Below are positions 15,414 to 22,021 of a stretch of 25,037 nucleotides of DNA, one piece after another (positions within the stretch are counted from its first letter, which is position 1; each line of letters begins with the position of its first letter). Made by a program: the position numbers and the translations under genes. Below the pieces are notes generated by a model. The model was not told where the DNA came from, made no database searches, and saw only the letters and a program-made list of their open reading frames with translations. This stretch comes from a virus, in the IMG/VR virus record IMGVR_UViG_3300031840_000861, positions 1 through 25,037 of that record, one strand, 5' to 3'.

Positions 15414-18400
15414 ATGTCACAAACATATATCTGGTTTGACCTTGCTGGCGGCTGGACCGATCCCGAGACCGGCGAGACCTTCCGCCCGGGCCAGACGGTG
15501 CGCTTCGACACGAGCGTGACCGAGACGGCAGAACTCGTGCAGCGTGCGATCGATGCCGGCGCCGCGGTGGACCTGCCCCAGCTTCTTGCGACCTTCTTCC
15601 CGATTGCGTGGTCGAACATCACCGGCAAGCCTGCCAGTTTCACGCCGAGCGCGCACACGCACACGGCAGCGGACGTCGTGTCCGGCGAGTTCTCGGACGA
15701 CCGTATCTCGCAGAGCAGCGTGACGCAGCATCAGGTCGCGCTCGCTCTGGCAATCGCACAGATCACGGGACTTCAGGCCGCGCTCGACGCCAAGCTGGCC
15801 ACGTCCCTGAAAGGCGCGGCCAACGGCCTGGCCGAGCTGGATGCGTCCAGTCTTCTCAAGGCTGCGCAGCTCCCGAACGTGCCGGCTTCCAAAGTCACAG
15901 GCACGTTGGACACGGCCCGTATCCCGCAGCTCGACTGGTCGAAGATCATTGAAGCCACTCGGCCAACCACTCTTGCGGGATACGGTATCGCGGACGCCCT
16001 GACTTCGACGGAGATCGGCCAGCAAATCCAAGCGGCCATCGACGCTCTTGTGGGCGGCGCACCGGGCGCACTCGACACGCTCAACGAGCTTGCGGCGGCG
16101 TTGGGCGACGACCCGGACGCCATCGCCACTCTGACCAATGCGGTATCCAGCAAGCTCGACGCCTCAGTATGGCAGGCGGCCTCCGACACTGTAGACGGCT
16201 ACATGTCCAAAGAGGACAAGGCGAAACTCGACGGTATCGAAACCGGGGCGACCGCCGACCAGACCGGGGCGGAGATAAAAGCCGCCTATGAGGGCGAGGC
16301 CGACACGAACGCCTACACTGACGCGGAGAAAAGCAAACTCGCCGGGATCGCAGAAGAAGCGACAGCGAACCAGACAGACACCTATCTCCGGTCTCGGGCC
16401 AACCATACCGGCACGCAGGCGATCAGCACGGTCGCCGGCTTGCAAGGCGCGCTGGACGACAAGGCCGACATTGCCGCCCTCCCGCGTGCGTCCGTGGCGC
16501 AGTACAGCTCGACAGACACCGTGACTGATCTTGCCGGATCGGGTGGGGCTGTCATCGGTTGGGATGAGATCGTCCAGGCCGACAGCGCTATCAGCGTGAG
16601 CGGCGGCAGCCTGACCTTCAACGAGGCCGGGCAGTACAAAGTCTCGGCCCGGATCGAGTACGAGGACACGTCTACAGAGGGCGTGGACGTGGACTCCTCA
16701 ATCGGCGTCTTCTTCAAGCTCAACGGCGTGGCCATGGGCGGCAAAAGCGTCGGCACGGCGATCAGGAATGTGGCCGGGGCGAATGAGGGATCGGCCTATA
16801 TCCAAGGCATCGCCAACGTCGAAGTCGATGACGTCCTGACCATCTGCACGCAGCGCGAGAGCGGGGCCGACGAGCTGACCCTGCGCTCCGGCGAGAGCGC
16901 CCTGATTATCGAGAAGGTGGGCGGTAAGTCTGCCCTGCTGCCCGCGACGACGATTGGCGAAGTGCAGGGTCTTCAGGCCGCGCTCGACAGTAAGGCCGCC
17001 GCGACCCACGACATTATCGACATAGCCCCGTCCAGTAGTGTCATAACCCCGGCGACGGGGGTGCAGGCGTTCGAGGCCAACTCAGCTCTTGAGGCTGGTT
17101 GGCCCGCACCGTACACGGTGGGCCTGAATGTCAAATTCAGCGAAAACCGTCTGTTCCAGCTCACCGCCAGCAATACGGCGATGTGGTTCCGCAACGGCCA
17201 TAACGTCAACGGGTCAGGGGGTACGGGGCCGGGCTGGTATCCGTGGCGACTGATCTGGAACAGCGCCAATTTCGACCCGACGACCAAGGCCGACAAATCC
17301 AACACCTACACGCAAGCCGAGGTCGATGCCGCGATCACGGCTGCCATTGACGCTCTGATTGGGGGAGCCCCGGGCGCACTCGATACACTCAACGAGCTGG
17401 CTGCAGCTCTGGACGATGACGAGGCGTTTGCGGCGACGATTACCGCCTCCTTAGGTAGCAAGATCGACGTCTCAGCAAAAGGCGCGGCAAACGGTGTCGC
17501 GACCCTCGACGGGGACGGCAAGCTCAATCCTGACCAAATCCCCGATGGGATCGGTGGCGCCGGTCTGACCGTGGCGACGATCAAGACGAGCGCCTTTACG
17601 CCTGCTGTCGGGGAGATCACGCCGGTCGATACGTCAGGCGGCGGCGTCGCGCTCACGGCGCTCCCCGAGACGTCGACTTATGGCGCGCGCTTCGCGCTCG
17701 AAGCTCATGATGAAACATGGTCGCCGTCCAACCCGGTTACGTTGCCCGCACTCGCCGGTGCGCCGCTGAACGGCGAGGACGTGGACCTGATCTTCAACGA
17801 GCCCGGTGTGGTGTTCGCCCGCTGGACCGGGGAGACTTACGGGTGGGAGATTGTATTCGTCCCGGCCGCAGTGTCGTCAGACTATCGCGCCGCGACCGTG
17901 GAAACCCCATCCATCACGAGCCCCGCCGACGATGCGACCGATGTGGGCGAGACGATCATCGTCACGGCCTCGGCCTTCGCGATGACCTACCAGAGCGACA
18001 CCCACGCTTCCACCGACTGGCAGCGCTCGACCGCCTCGGACTTCTCGACCATCGACGCGGAGAGCCTGGAGGATGCGAGCAATCTGACGAGCTGGACGAC
18101 GCCCGCGCACGGGGCCACGTCGACGGGATACTTCTATCGGGTCCGCTATCGGTCGGCGGGTGGCGTGGTGTCGGAGTGGTCGCCGGTTATCAGCGTGACG
18201 ACTGCCAGTACATTCATAATAGTTGAGGCGACGGGCGGAACTGTTACCGATGACGGCGACTATCGGGTACATACGTTCACTACTTCCGACACTTTTGAGG
18301 TCCAATCTTTTTCGGCCGGAAACGCCGAGTTTGATCTGTTGGTCGTCGGTGGCGGCGGCGCTGGTGGTGTCGGCGGCGGCGGCGCAGGAGGCGTGCGCCA

Positions 18401-19004
18401 TTTTGAAGACCTGTCCGTGCCTGCGGTGGGTTCTCACAGCATAACTGTAGGGGCAGGGGGACTGGCCAGCGGAAGCTATGGTTCCCCGGGCTCAAATGGC
18501 GGGGCGTCGTCGGCACTAGGTTACTCCGCGAGCGGCGGAGGGCGTGGTGGACACGGTGGGGCCTCCTCGGCGGGGCAATCCGGCGGCTCCGGCGGCGGCG
18601 GCGCTGCGTCGAACATTGCGACGACTGCAGGTGGCGCTGGTAACTCGGGGGGCTACTCGCCGGTTGAGGGTTACGGAGGCGGTTCCGGTGCGACTGAATA
18701 TGCTGGCGGTGGCGGCGGTGGTGCCGGTCAGGCTGGCTCTACCGGAAGCGGTTCCGTCGGCGGTGACGGAGGTGACGGCATCTCCGTTTCGATTACAGGG
18801 ACAGCGACCTATTACGGCGGCGGCGGGTCTGGTGCCTCGGACGGAGGCACACCAATACCAGGCGGTCTTGGTGGTGGCGGCCAAGGCGGAAGCACCGGAC
18901 TCTCGGCTGATGCCAACACTGGCGGAGGCGGTGGTGGTGCTAATTCGACCGGGACAAATGGCGGCTCCGGCGTCGTCATAATCCGTTATCGCCGCGTTCC
19001 GTAA
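15414..19004 (+). CDS. Mosaic tail fibre / receptor-binding protein with glycine-rich tip
   Basis: The 1196-residue protein is a string of known fibre modules. Residues 66-86 hold W-S-N-I-T-G-K-P and H-T-H-T-A-A-D, a typical collar. The segment A-I-D-A-L-V-G-G-A-P-G-A-L-D-T-L-N-E-L occurs near 207-230 and again near 643-665. Residues 360-502 resemble a C1q/TNF-like jelly roll (F-N-E-A-G-Q-Y-K-V-S-A-R). Residues 531-626 resemble a pyocin-knob binding domain (W-Y-P-W-R-L-I-W-N-S). Residues 826-933 resemble an FN3 domain. From about 973 it is almost pure Gly/Ser with aromatic interruptions, ending G-G-S-G-V-V-I-I-R-Y, the signature of polyglycine-type tips that choose the receptor. It follows the hub gene by 17 nt. 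Domain names are from pattern recognition; the fibre role is firm. Confidence 0.87.
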   Translation: MSQTYIWFDLAGGWTDPETGETFRPGQTVRFDTSVTETAELVQRAIDAGAAVDLPQLLATFFPIAWSNITGKPASFTPSAHTHTAADVVSGEFSDDRISQSSVTQHQVALALAIAQITGLQAALDAKLATSLKGAANGLAELDASSLLKAAQLPNVPASKVTGTLDTARIPQLDWSKIIEATRPTTLAGYGIADALTSTEIGQQIQAAIDALVGGAPGALDTLNELAAALGDDPDAIATLTNAVSSKLDASVWQAASDTVDGYMSKEDKAKLDGIETGATADQTGAEIKAAYEGEADTNAYTDAEKSKLAGIAEEATANQTDTYLRSRANHTGTQAISTVAGLQGALDDKADIAALPRASVAQYSSTDTVTDLAGSGGAVIGWDEIVQADSAISVSGGSLTFNEAGQYKVSARIEYEDTSTEGVDVDSSIGVFFKLNGVAMGGKSVGTAIRNVAGANEGSAYIQGIANVEVDDVLTICTQRESGADELTLRSGESALIIEKVGGKSALLPATTIGEVQGLQAALDSKAAATHDIIDIAPSSSVITPATGVQAFEANSALEAGWPAPYTVGLNVKFSENRLFQLTASNTAMWFRNGHNVNGSGGTGPGWYPWRLIWNSANFDPTTKADKSNTYTQAEVDAAITAAIDALIGGAPGALDTLNELAAALDDDEAFAATITASLGSKIDVSAKGAANGVATLDGDGKLNPDQIPDGIGGAGLTVATIKTSAFTPAVGEITPVDTSGGGVALTALPETSTYGARFALEAHDETWSPSNPVTLPALAGAPLNGEDVDLIFNEPGVVFARWTGETYGWEIVFVPAAVSSDYRAATVETPSITSPADDATDVGETIIVTASAFAMTYQSDTHASTDWQRSTASDFSTIDAESLEDASNLTSWTTPAHGATSTGYFYRVRYRSAGGVVSEWSPVISVTTASTFIIVEATGGTVTDDGDYRVHTFTTSDTFEVQSFSAGNAEFDLLVVGGGGAGGVGGGGAGGVRHFEDLSVPAVGSHSITVGAGGLASGSYGSPGSNGGASSALGYSASGGGRGGHGGASSAGQSGGSGGGGAASNIATTAGGAGNSGGYSPVEGYGGGSGATEYAGGGGGGAGQAGSTGSGSVGGDGGDGISVSITGTATYYGGGGSGASDGGTPIPGGLGGGGQGGSTGLSADANTGGGGGGANSTGTNGGSGVVIIRYRRVP
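15771..15788 (+). repeat. 18-bp direct repeat in tail fibre gene, copy A
   Basis: CTTCAGGCCGCGCTCGAC encodes L-Q-A-A-L-D. An identical copy lies exactly 1200 bp downstream in the same frame, part of the duplicated fibre modules. Confidence 0.85.
16971..16988 (+). repeat. 18-bp direct repeat in tail fibre gene, copy B
   Basis: Identical to copy A at 15771. Between them, 16441 holds a diverged third version reading L-Q-G-A-L-D-D-K. Together they mark the joints between repeated shaft modules. Confidence 0.85.
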
Positions 19005-19026
19005 GCCTGAAAATCGAGGTAAAACG

Positions 19027-19512
19027 ATGACCTATGCAATTCTCGACGATGGCCGCGTTGCTAATATGGTCGAGGCCGACGAGGATTTCGCATCCGCTCA
19101 AGGATGGCTCCCGGTTAGCGGCTTCGTTGACTATGGCGACCGCTGGGATGGGTCGAAGTTCATCCCGTTCCGGGACGAAGCGCTCTCCGAGATCGCGGCG
19201 ATCCGCTGGAGCAAGACGCAGTTTTTCGCTTATGATGACGTTATAGCCTACGCCGAACCGGCCATGGGTCCGGTGATGGGTAAAATACGCATTCTCGAAG
19301 AGCTGGATGCGACCGGCCCGGTCAAGTTCAAGCTCAACGCCACGACCTGGCGGGACATGACGCTGTCCGATCTGAAAGACTACGGGTTGGCGATCGATGC
19401 GTTTATGCAGCCATTCTACGACTACGAGGCCGTACTTGCCGGGCAGATCGAAGCGGCCGCCAGCTTCGAGGTTGTCAACGCTATCGACCTCATGAGTGGA
19501 TGGCCGGCGTGA
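19027..19512 (+). CDS. Putative tail fibre assembly or fibre-associated protein
   Basis: This 161-residue protein starts M-T-Y-A-I-L-D-D-G-R-V-A-N-M-V-E-A-D, followed by a W-L-P-V-S-G and a D-R-W-D-G-S-K-F segment. That opening is typical of short proteins found directly after tail fibre genes, many of which are fibre chaperones (tail fibre assembly or DUF4376-like). The C-terminal half is helical (L-S-D-L-K-D-Y, D-Y-E-A-V-L-A-G-Q-I-E-A-A). A clear GAGGT ribosome binding site lies 8 nt upstream. Adjacent location and matched N-terminus support a partner of the fibre; I cannot assign a specific family with certainty. Confidence 0.65.
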   Translation: MTYAILDDGRVANMVEADEDFASAQGWLPVSGFVDYGDRWDGSKFIPFRDEALSEIAAIRWSKTQFFAYDDVIAYAEPAMGPVMGKIRILEELDATGPVKFKLNATTWRDMTLSDLKDYGLAIDAFMQPFYDYEAVLAGQIEAAASFEVVNAIDLMSGWPA

Positions 19513-19874
19513 CACCGGTTGTCCGCGTCGAGCGGCGAGGGCCGCTGGCCTGCTTCGTCTTGCTGGAGCCCTTGACGGTGCGCGAGCTGACGATTGACCC
19601 ACCGTTCGCCAGCGACGGGGAGAGCGTGCCGTTCTGGGCGCAATGGCTCTTCCCGCGCGCCTCCGCCGCGCTGCCCGCCTCGATCGCGCACGACTACCGG
19701 CTATCGCTCACACGCGATCCGGCGGCCCGGTTCCGCGCGCATCGCGAGTTCCGCGAAGATCTGATCGCGACCGGGGTCCGCACCTGGCGCGCGCAGATCA
19801 TGTGGCGTGCGGCCATGCTGGCTGACGACACAATCCCGGTCGCGCGGCGGCTGCGCTTCCTGTTCACCGAGTAA
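19500..19874 (+). CDS. DUF1353 family phage protein
   Basis: The 124-residue protein shows the DUF1353 core: L-T-I-D-P-P-F-A-S-D-G-E-S-V-P near residues 29-43, then I-A-H-D-Y-R-L near 62, followed by helices with R-F-R-A-H-R-E-F. DUF1353 proteins are common in the late region of phages and prophages; their role is unknown, although the conserved H-D pair suggests a metal or catalytic site. It overlaps the previous gene by 13 nt from ATG 19500; a GTG at 19509 giving a GTGA overlap, the same style used elsewhere in this cluster, is an equally plausible start. It is the last gene before a strong terminator. Confidence 0.75.
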   Translation: MAGVTPVVRVERRGPLACFVLLEPLTVRELTIDPPFASDGESVPFWAQWLFPRASAALPASIAHDYRLSLTRDPAARFRAHREFREDLIATGVRTWRAQIMWRAAMLADDTIPVARRLRFLFTE

Positions 19875-19885
19875 CCGCCCACTAG

Positions 19886-19898
19886 CGAACGCCGTTCG
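19886..19898. repeat. Iterated palindrome CGAACGCCGTTCG, copy 5 (extragenic)
   Basis: It lies 11 nt after the TAA of the DUF1353 gene and ends 4 nt before the intrinsic terminator stem. The 17-bp block CTAGCGAACGCCGTTCG at 19882-19898 is identical to 2331-2347. Confidence 0.88.
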
Positions 19899-19902
19899 TT
19901 CC

Positions 19903-19924
19903 AGCCCGCTTCGGCGGGCTTTTT
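19903..19924 (+). terminator. Rho-independent terminator at the end of the structural operon
   Basis: AGCCCGC pairs perfectly with GCGGGCT around a TTCG tetraloop, followed directly by TTTT. This is the most convincing intrinsic terminator in the window. It separates the tail genes from the lysis cassette. Confidence 0.88.
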
Positions 19925-19950
19925 CATGCCCGAAGCACAGGAGACCCGGC

Positions 19951-20427
19951 ATGCCGCATCGTCTATTCCCGCAGCCCTGGATGGCTTTGTTTCTCGAGAC
20001 GCCGCTCGCGCTCGTCTCGATGCTGGCGCTGCTGGCGACGCCCGAGATCCTCCAGCCCCTGGCCGCCGCCTTTGCCGGCGCGGTCGGGGTGTGGTGGTTT
20101 CTCGACGGTCGGCCCTGGCACCGGCGCATCGGCTATGCGCTGGTTTCGGCGATGCTGGGCCTGCCCATGGGGCTTCTGGCCGACGCGCTGGCCGGCGTGT
20201 TCTGGGGCGCCTGGCCCGCCGAGGGCCGTCCCGGCATGGTCATCGGCGCGGTCCTCATCAGCGTTTATGTCGCCAAGGCGCTGCGCGGTGTGGCCAAGGC
20301 CTGGACCGATGATCCGGAAGAGCTGGCCGAGCTGCTCAAGGACGTCATCCATCGCTGGGCCGGGCGCGGCGTGCGCCGTCCGCCGGCGCCTCCGGCCGAG
20401 CCGCCGCGCGGGGAGGACCGGTCATGA
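19951..20427 (+). CDS. Multi-pass membrane protein at the head of the lysis cassette
   Basis: The start is ATG 19951, with AGGAG 7 nt upstream; the reading frame also extends upstream through the terminator, but that part is not credible. The 158-residue product has about four hydrophobic stretches: near residues 11-28 (L-A-L-V-S-M-L-A-L-L-A), 33-47, 56-78 (A-L-V-S-A-M-L-G-L-P-M-G-L-L-A) and 90-105. A charged, proline-rich cytoplasmic tail follows (R-R-P-P-A-P-P-A-E-P-P). Position just before the lysis enzyme and membrane peptides suggests a holin or holin-associated protein, but its length is above that of small holins, so the function is left open. Its stop overlaps the next start (ATGA). 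Confidence 0.68.
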   Translation: MPHRLFPQPWMALFLETPLALVSMLALLATPEILQPLAAAFAGAVGVWWFLDGRPWHRRIGYALVSAMLGLPMGLLADALAGVFWGAWPAEGRPGMVIGAVLISVYVAKALRGVAKAWTDDPEELAELLKDVIHRWAGRGVRRPPAPPAEPPRGEDRS

Positions 20428-20894
20428 TTGCGCGCGCCGATGCCGACGATCTGATCCTCCTGCGCATGCGTCACGATGCGCGCGCCACGCTCGGCCGTCT
20501 GATCCTGCGTCAGCGCCCGCTTTGCTACACGCTGGAGGACCGGCCGCCAAAGGTCCCCGGCGTGAAGGAGCCCGGCCATAGCCGCATCCCGGCCGGGCGC
20601 TGGCCGCTGCGGCTGCGCGGCGAGGGCGGGTTCCACGATCGCTATACGCGCAAATGGTCCTGGCACGCGGAGAGGGTCGAGATCGTCCTGCCGGGCTGGA
20701 CCTATGTGCTCTTCCACGCGGGCAACTACCACTCGGACACGGCCGGCTGCGTCCTCGTCGGCGAGAGCTGGGGCGAGAGCGCCCACGGCCTGAGCATCTG
20801 GTCGAGCCAGGCGGCCTATGAAGACATCTATCCCGTCCTTCGCGCGCACGCGGCCAAAGGCGGATTCCTGACGATCGTGGATGAAAAGGATTGA
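20424..20894 (+). CDS. DUF5675 family protein, candidate lysis enzyme
   Basis: The 156-residue protein shows the DUF5675 signature: L-G-R-L-I-L near residue 23, C-Y-T-L-E-D at 34-39, S-R-I-P-A-G-R-W near 53-60, G-G-F-H-D-R-Y and the block H-A-G-N-Y-H-S-D-T-A-G-C at 98-109. The H-x-G-N / D-T-x-G-C arrangement is reminiscent of the histidine and cysteine of L,D-transpeptidases, which act on peptidoglycan; that enzymatic reading is an inference. DUF5675 proteins are often encoded next to phage holins, as here. No other endolysin-like gene is present in the cassette, so this is the best candidate for the wall-degrading enzyme. GGGGAGGA lies upstream of the ATGA overlap. Confidence 0.78.
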   Translation: MIARADADDLILLRMRHDARATLGRLILRQRPLCYTLEDRPPKVPGVKEPGHSRIPAGRWPLRLRGEGGFHDRYTRKWSWHAERVEIVLPGWTYVLFHAGNYHSDTAGCVLVGESWGESAHGLSIWSSQAAYEDIYPVLRAHAAKGGFLTIVDEKD

Positions 20895-20898
20895 GACG

Positions 20899-21099
20899 AT
20901 GACAGATGACGTGATTGGCCGTGTCCTGCTTCTCGCCCTTGCCATATTTGCCGGGGTCGGCGCTGTGGCGGGCTTTCTGATCAACCTGCATGCCGGGCTC
21001 GGCGCGGCCCTCGGCGCCGCCTTGCTGGGCGGCGTGGCCGGATTGGCGGCCTGCATCGTGCTGGTCGTGATCTTCTTCGTGCTCGAGGTGAGACGGTGA
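20899..21099 (+). CDS. Two-TM small membrane protein, probable holin
   Basis: The 66-residue protein from ATG 20899 has two hydrophobic helices, about residues 7-28 (G-R-V-L-L-L-A-L-A-I-F-A-G-V) and 38-60 (L-L-G-G-V-A-G-L-A-A-C-I-V-L-V-V), and a charged C-terminus (E-V-R-R). That is the classic two-helix holin plan: N-terminus and C-terminus on the same side and a basic tail. An alternative ATG at 20881 adds six residues but overlaps the previous gene. The next gene begins in a GTGA overlap. Holins are unrelated in sequence, so the call rests on topology and the lysis context. Confidence 0.66.
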   Translation: MTDDVIGRVLLLALAIFAGVGAVAGFLINLHAGLGAALGAALLGGVAGLAACIVLVVIFFVLEVRR

Positions 21100-21215
21100 C
21101 GCCCTGGCAGGCCGCGGGGCTGCTGATCCTCGCGCTGGCGATCGTCGTCTTCGTGCTGCCCTGGGCGATCGGGGCGCGGTCGATGCTCGAGCAGCTGAGA
21201 AGGTGGGTATCATGA
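21096..21215 (+). CDS. 39-residue single-TM peptide between holin and spanin genes
   Basis: It begins at GTG in a GTGA overlap with the holin-like gene and ends in an ATGA overlap with the i-spanin gene, so it is translationally linked on both sides. Residues 7-28 are a single hydrophobic helix (L-L-I-L-A-L-A-I-V-V-F-V-L-P-W), followed by a charged end (L-E-Q-L-R-R-W-V-S). Such tiny membrane peptides in lysis cassettes can be pinholins, antiholins or helpers. The coupling makes translation likely; which of these roles applies cannot be read from the sequence. It is easily missed because of its size and GTG start. Confidence 0.6.
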   Translation: MTPWQAAGLLILALAIVVFVLPWAIGARSMLEQLRRWVS

Positions 21216-21613
21216 TCCGATCCGTTCTTCGCCTCGCCCTCGGCAGGCCACTCCTGACGGGCGGCCTCGCCGCCGCCCTGTTCGCCGGCACCTTCGCGGC
21301 CGGGACCGGAACGGGCATGTGGCTCCAGTCCCTGCGCGAGTCCAAGGCGCGCGAGGCTCTGGCCGTCGATCTGGCGGCGTGCCGGGGATCGCAGGCCGAT
21401 GCCGCGATTGCGGCCGCCAAACGCCAGACCGAAACCACGACGGCGAATCTCACCCGCATGTCCGGCCTGGCCGACCGTCTCGACGCGACCGCCAACGCCT
21501 TCGATCAAATCAATGGAGAGCCCCGTGAAGTGGTTTACCGTGCTGAGTGCCTGTCTGATCGTGACGATGAGCGCCGGATGCGCGAACTCGCCGCCGGAGA
21601 CCCGGATCATTGA
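21212..21613 (+). CDS. Inner-membrane spanin, Rz-like
   Basis: The 133-residue protein from ATG 21212 has one N-terminal membrane helix at about residues 13-37 (G-G-L-A-A-A-L-F-A-G-T-F-A-A-G), followed by an extended helical periplasmic part rich in Ala/Arg/Gln (A-A-K-R-Q-T-E-T-T-T-A-N-L-T-R-M) and ends R-A-E-C-L-S-D-R-D-D-E-R-R-M-R-E-L. This topology and the cysteine-containing C-terminal pattern are typical of Rz-type i-spanins, which join the outer-membrane spanin and fuse the membranes in the last step of lysis. An in-frame GTG at 21203 is less likely. The gene overlaps an Rz1-like lipoprotein in another frame, which strongly supports the assignment. Confidence 0.8.
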   Translation: MIRSVLRLALGRPLLTGGLAAALFAGTFAAGTGTGMWLQSLRESKAREALAVDLAACRGSQADAAIAAAKRQTETTTANLTRMSGLADRLDATANAFDQINGEPREVVYRAECLSDRDDERRMRELAAGDPDH

Positions 21614-21893
21614 GGTCAACTGTGCGGCCGGGATCGATACCGGCCGGCTTGATCCAGGCGAGCGCCCCGCGCCGATCTCGGCCGGGCAGGACTGGCGCGT
21701 CTATGGCGAGGGGCTCTATGTCCGCGCGCTCGGCCTGCACGACCGGCTGAGTGTGGCTCATGCTGCGCTGGCGGCCTGCCAGGCCGGGGAGGGGGAGACA
21801 ACGAGGCGGCGCTCATCGCCTCCCCCGGCCGGGTCTAGATCATCTTCAACGCCACGAGGGCGAGAATCAGAAACCCCGGGGGAATCGAGATAA
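21525..21893 (+). CDS. Outer-membrane spanin lipoprotein, Rz1-like, overlapping Rz
   Basis: GTG 21525 follows GGAG (21515-21518) by 6 nt and gives M-K-W-F-T-V-L-S-A-C-L-I-V-T-M-S-A-G-C: a basic start, a hydrophobic stretch and a lipobox (M-S-A-G-C) at residue 19. The mature lipoprotein begins C-A-N-S-P-P, proline-rich as is usual for Rz1, and continues with an E-G-L-Y-V-R-A-L-G-L helix. It starts inside the Rz-like gene in a different frame, the arrangement seen in lambda and many phages. Frame stop is at TAA 21891-21893, giving 122 residues, longer than most Rz1 proteins; the last 35 residues are Ser/Pro/Arg-rich and may be dispensable. An in-frame ATG at 21513 is an alternative, but GTG is better placed. 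Confidence 0.8.
   Translation: MKWFTVLSACLIVTMSAGCANSPPETRIIEVNCAAGIDTGRLDPGERPAPISAGQDWRVYGEGLYVRALGLHDRLSVAHAALAACQAGEGETTRRRSSPPPAGSRSSSTPRGRESETPGESR
21782..21830. other. Large stem-loop between convergent genes
   Basis: GGCCGGGG pairs with CCCCGGCC, with three more pairs after a single bulged C, around a 26-nt loop. It lies inside the distal part of the Rz1-like gene and just beyond the stop of the minus-strand peptide. There is no T-run on either strand, so it is a weak terminator candidate at best. Confidence 0.3.
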
Positions 21894-21945
21894 ACATCGT
21901 TGCCGATGCCATCTCGCGCTTGAAGGCCAGATAGGCGTGGTGCAT
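21835..21945 (-). CDS. 36-residue hydrophobic peptide, minus strand
   Basis: From ATG (complement of 21943-21945) it reads M-H-H-A-Y-L-A-F-K-R-E-M, then a hydrophobic helix (M-F-I-S-I-P-P-G-F-L-I-L-A-L-V-A-L-K-M-I) to the C-terminus. GAGGAG lies about 8 nt upstream, a strong ribosome binding site, so translation is credible. It points against the lysis cassette and overlaps the end of the Rz1-like gene by 59 nt. Two inverted repeats lie in its leader. Small hydrophobic peptides with structured leaders include type I toxins, but no antisense RNA can be shown here, and a tail-end membrane peptide of another kind is possible. A longer reading frame upstream exists but lacks a ribosome binding site. 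Confidence 0.5.
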   Translation of the reverse strand: MHHAYLAFKREMASATMFISIPPGFLILALVALKMI

Positions 21946-21980
21946 AACCACAACTCCTCTTCTGAGGTTGAAGTCCGAGC

Positions 21981-22017
21981 GCCGCCCCTCTCCAGCTCCA
22001 ATTGGTTTCGGGGCGGC
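21981..22017. repeat. Inverted repeat, 8-bp arms, leader of the minus-strand peptide
   Basis: GCCGCCCC and GGGGCGGC are perfect arms around a 21-nt loop that contains CCAATTGG. In the RNA of the minus-strand peptide it would fold into a stable hairpin about 35 nt before the start codon. Confidence 0.55.
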
Positions 22018-22021
22018 TCTC

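Noticed and set aside
18330-19004. Diversity-generating retroelement target in the fibre tip
   Set aside because: No reverse transcriptase, template repeat or C-type lectin-like variable region is present; the Gly-rich sequence is explained by a polyglycine tip.
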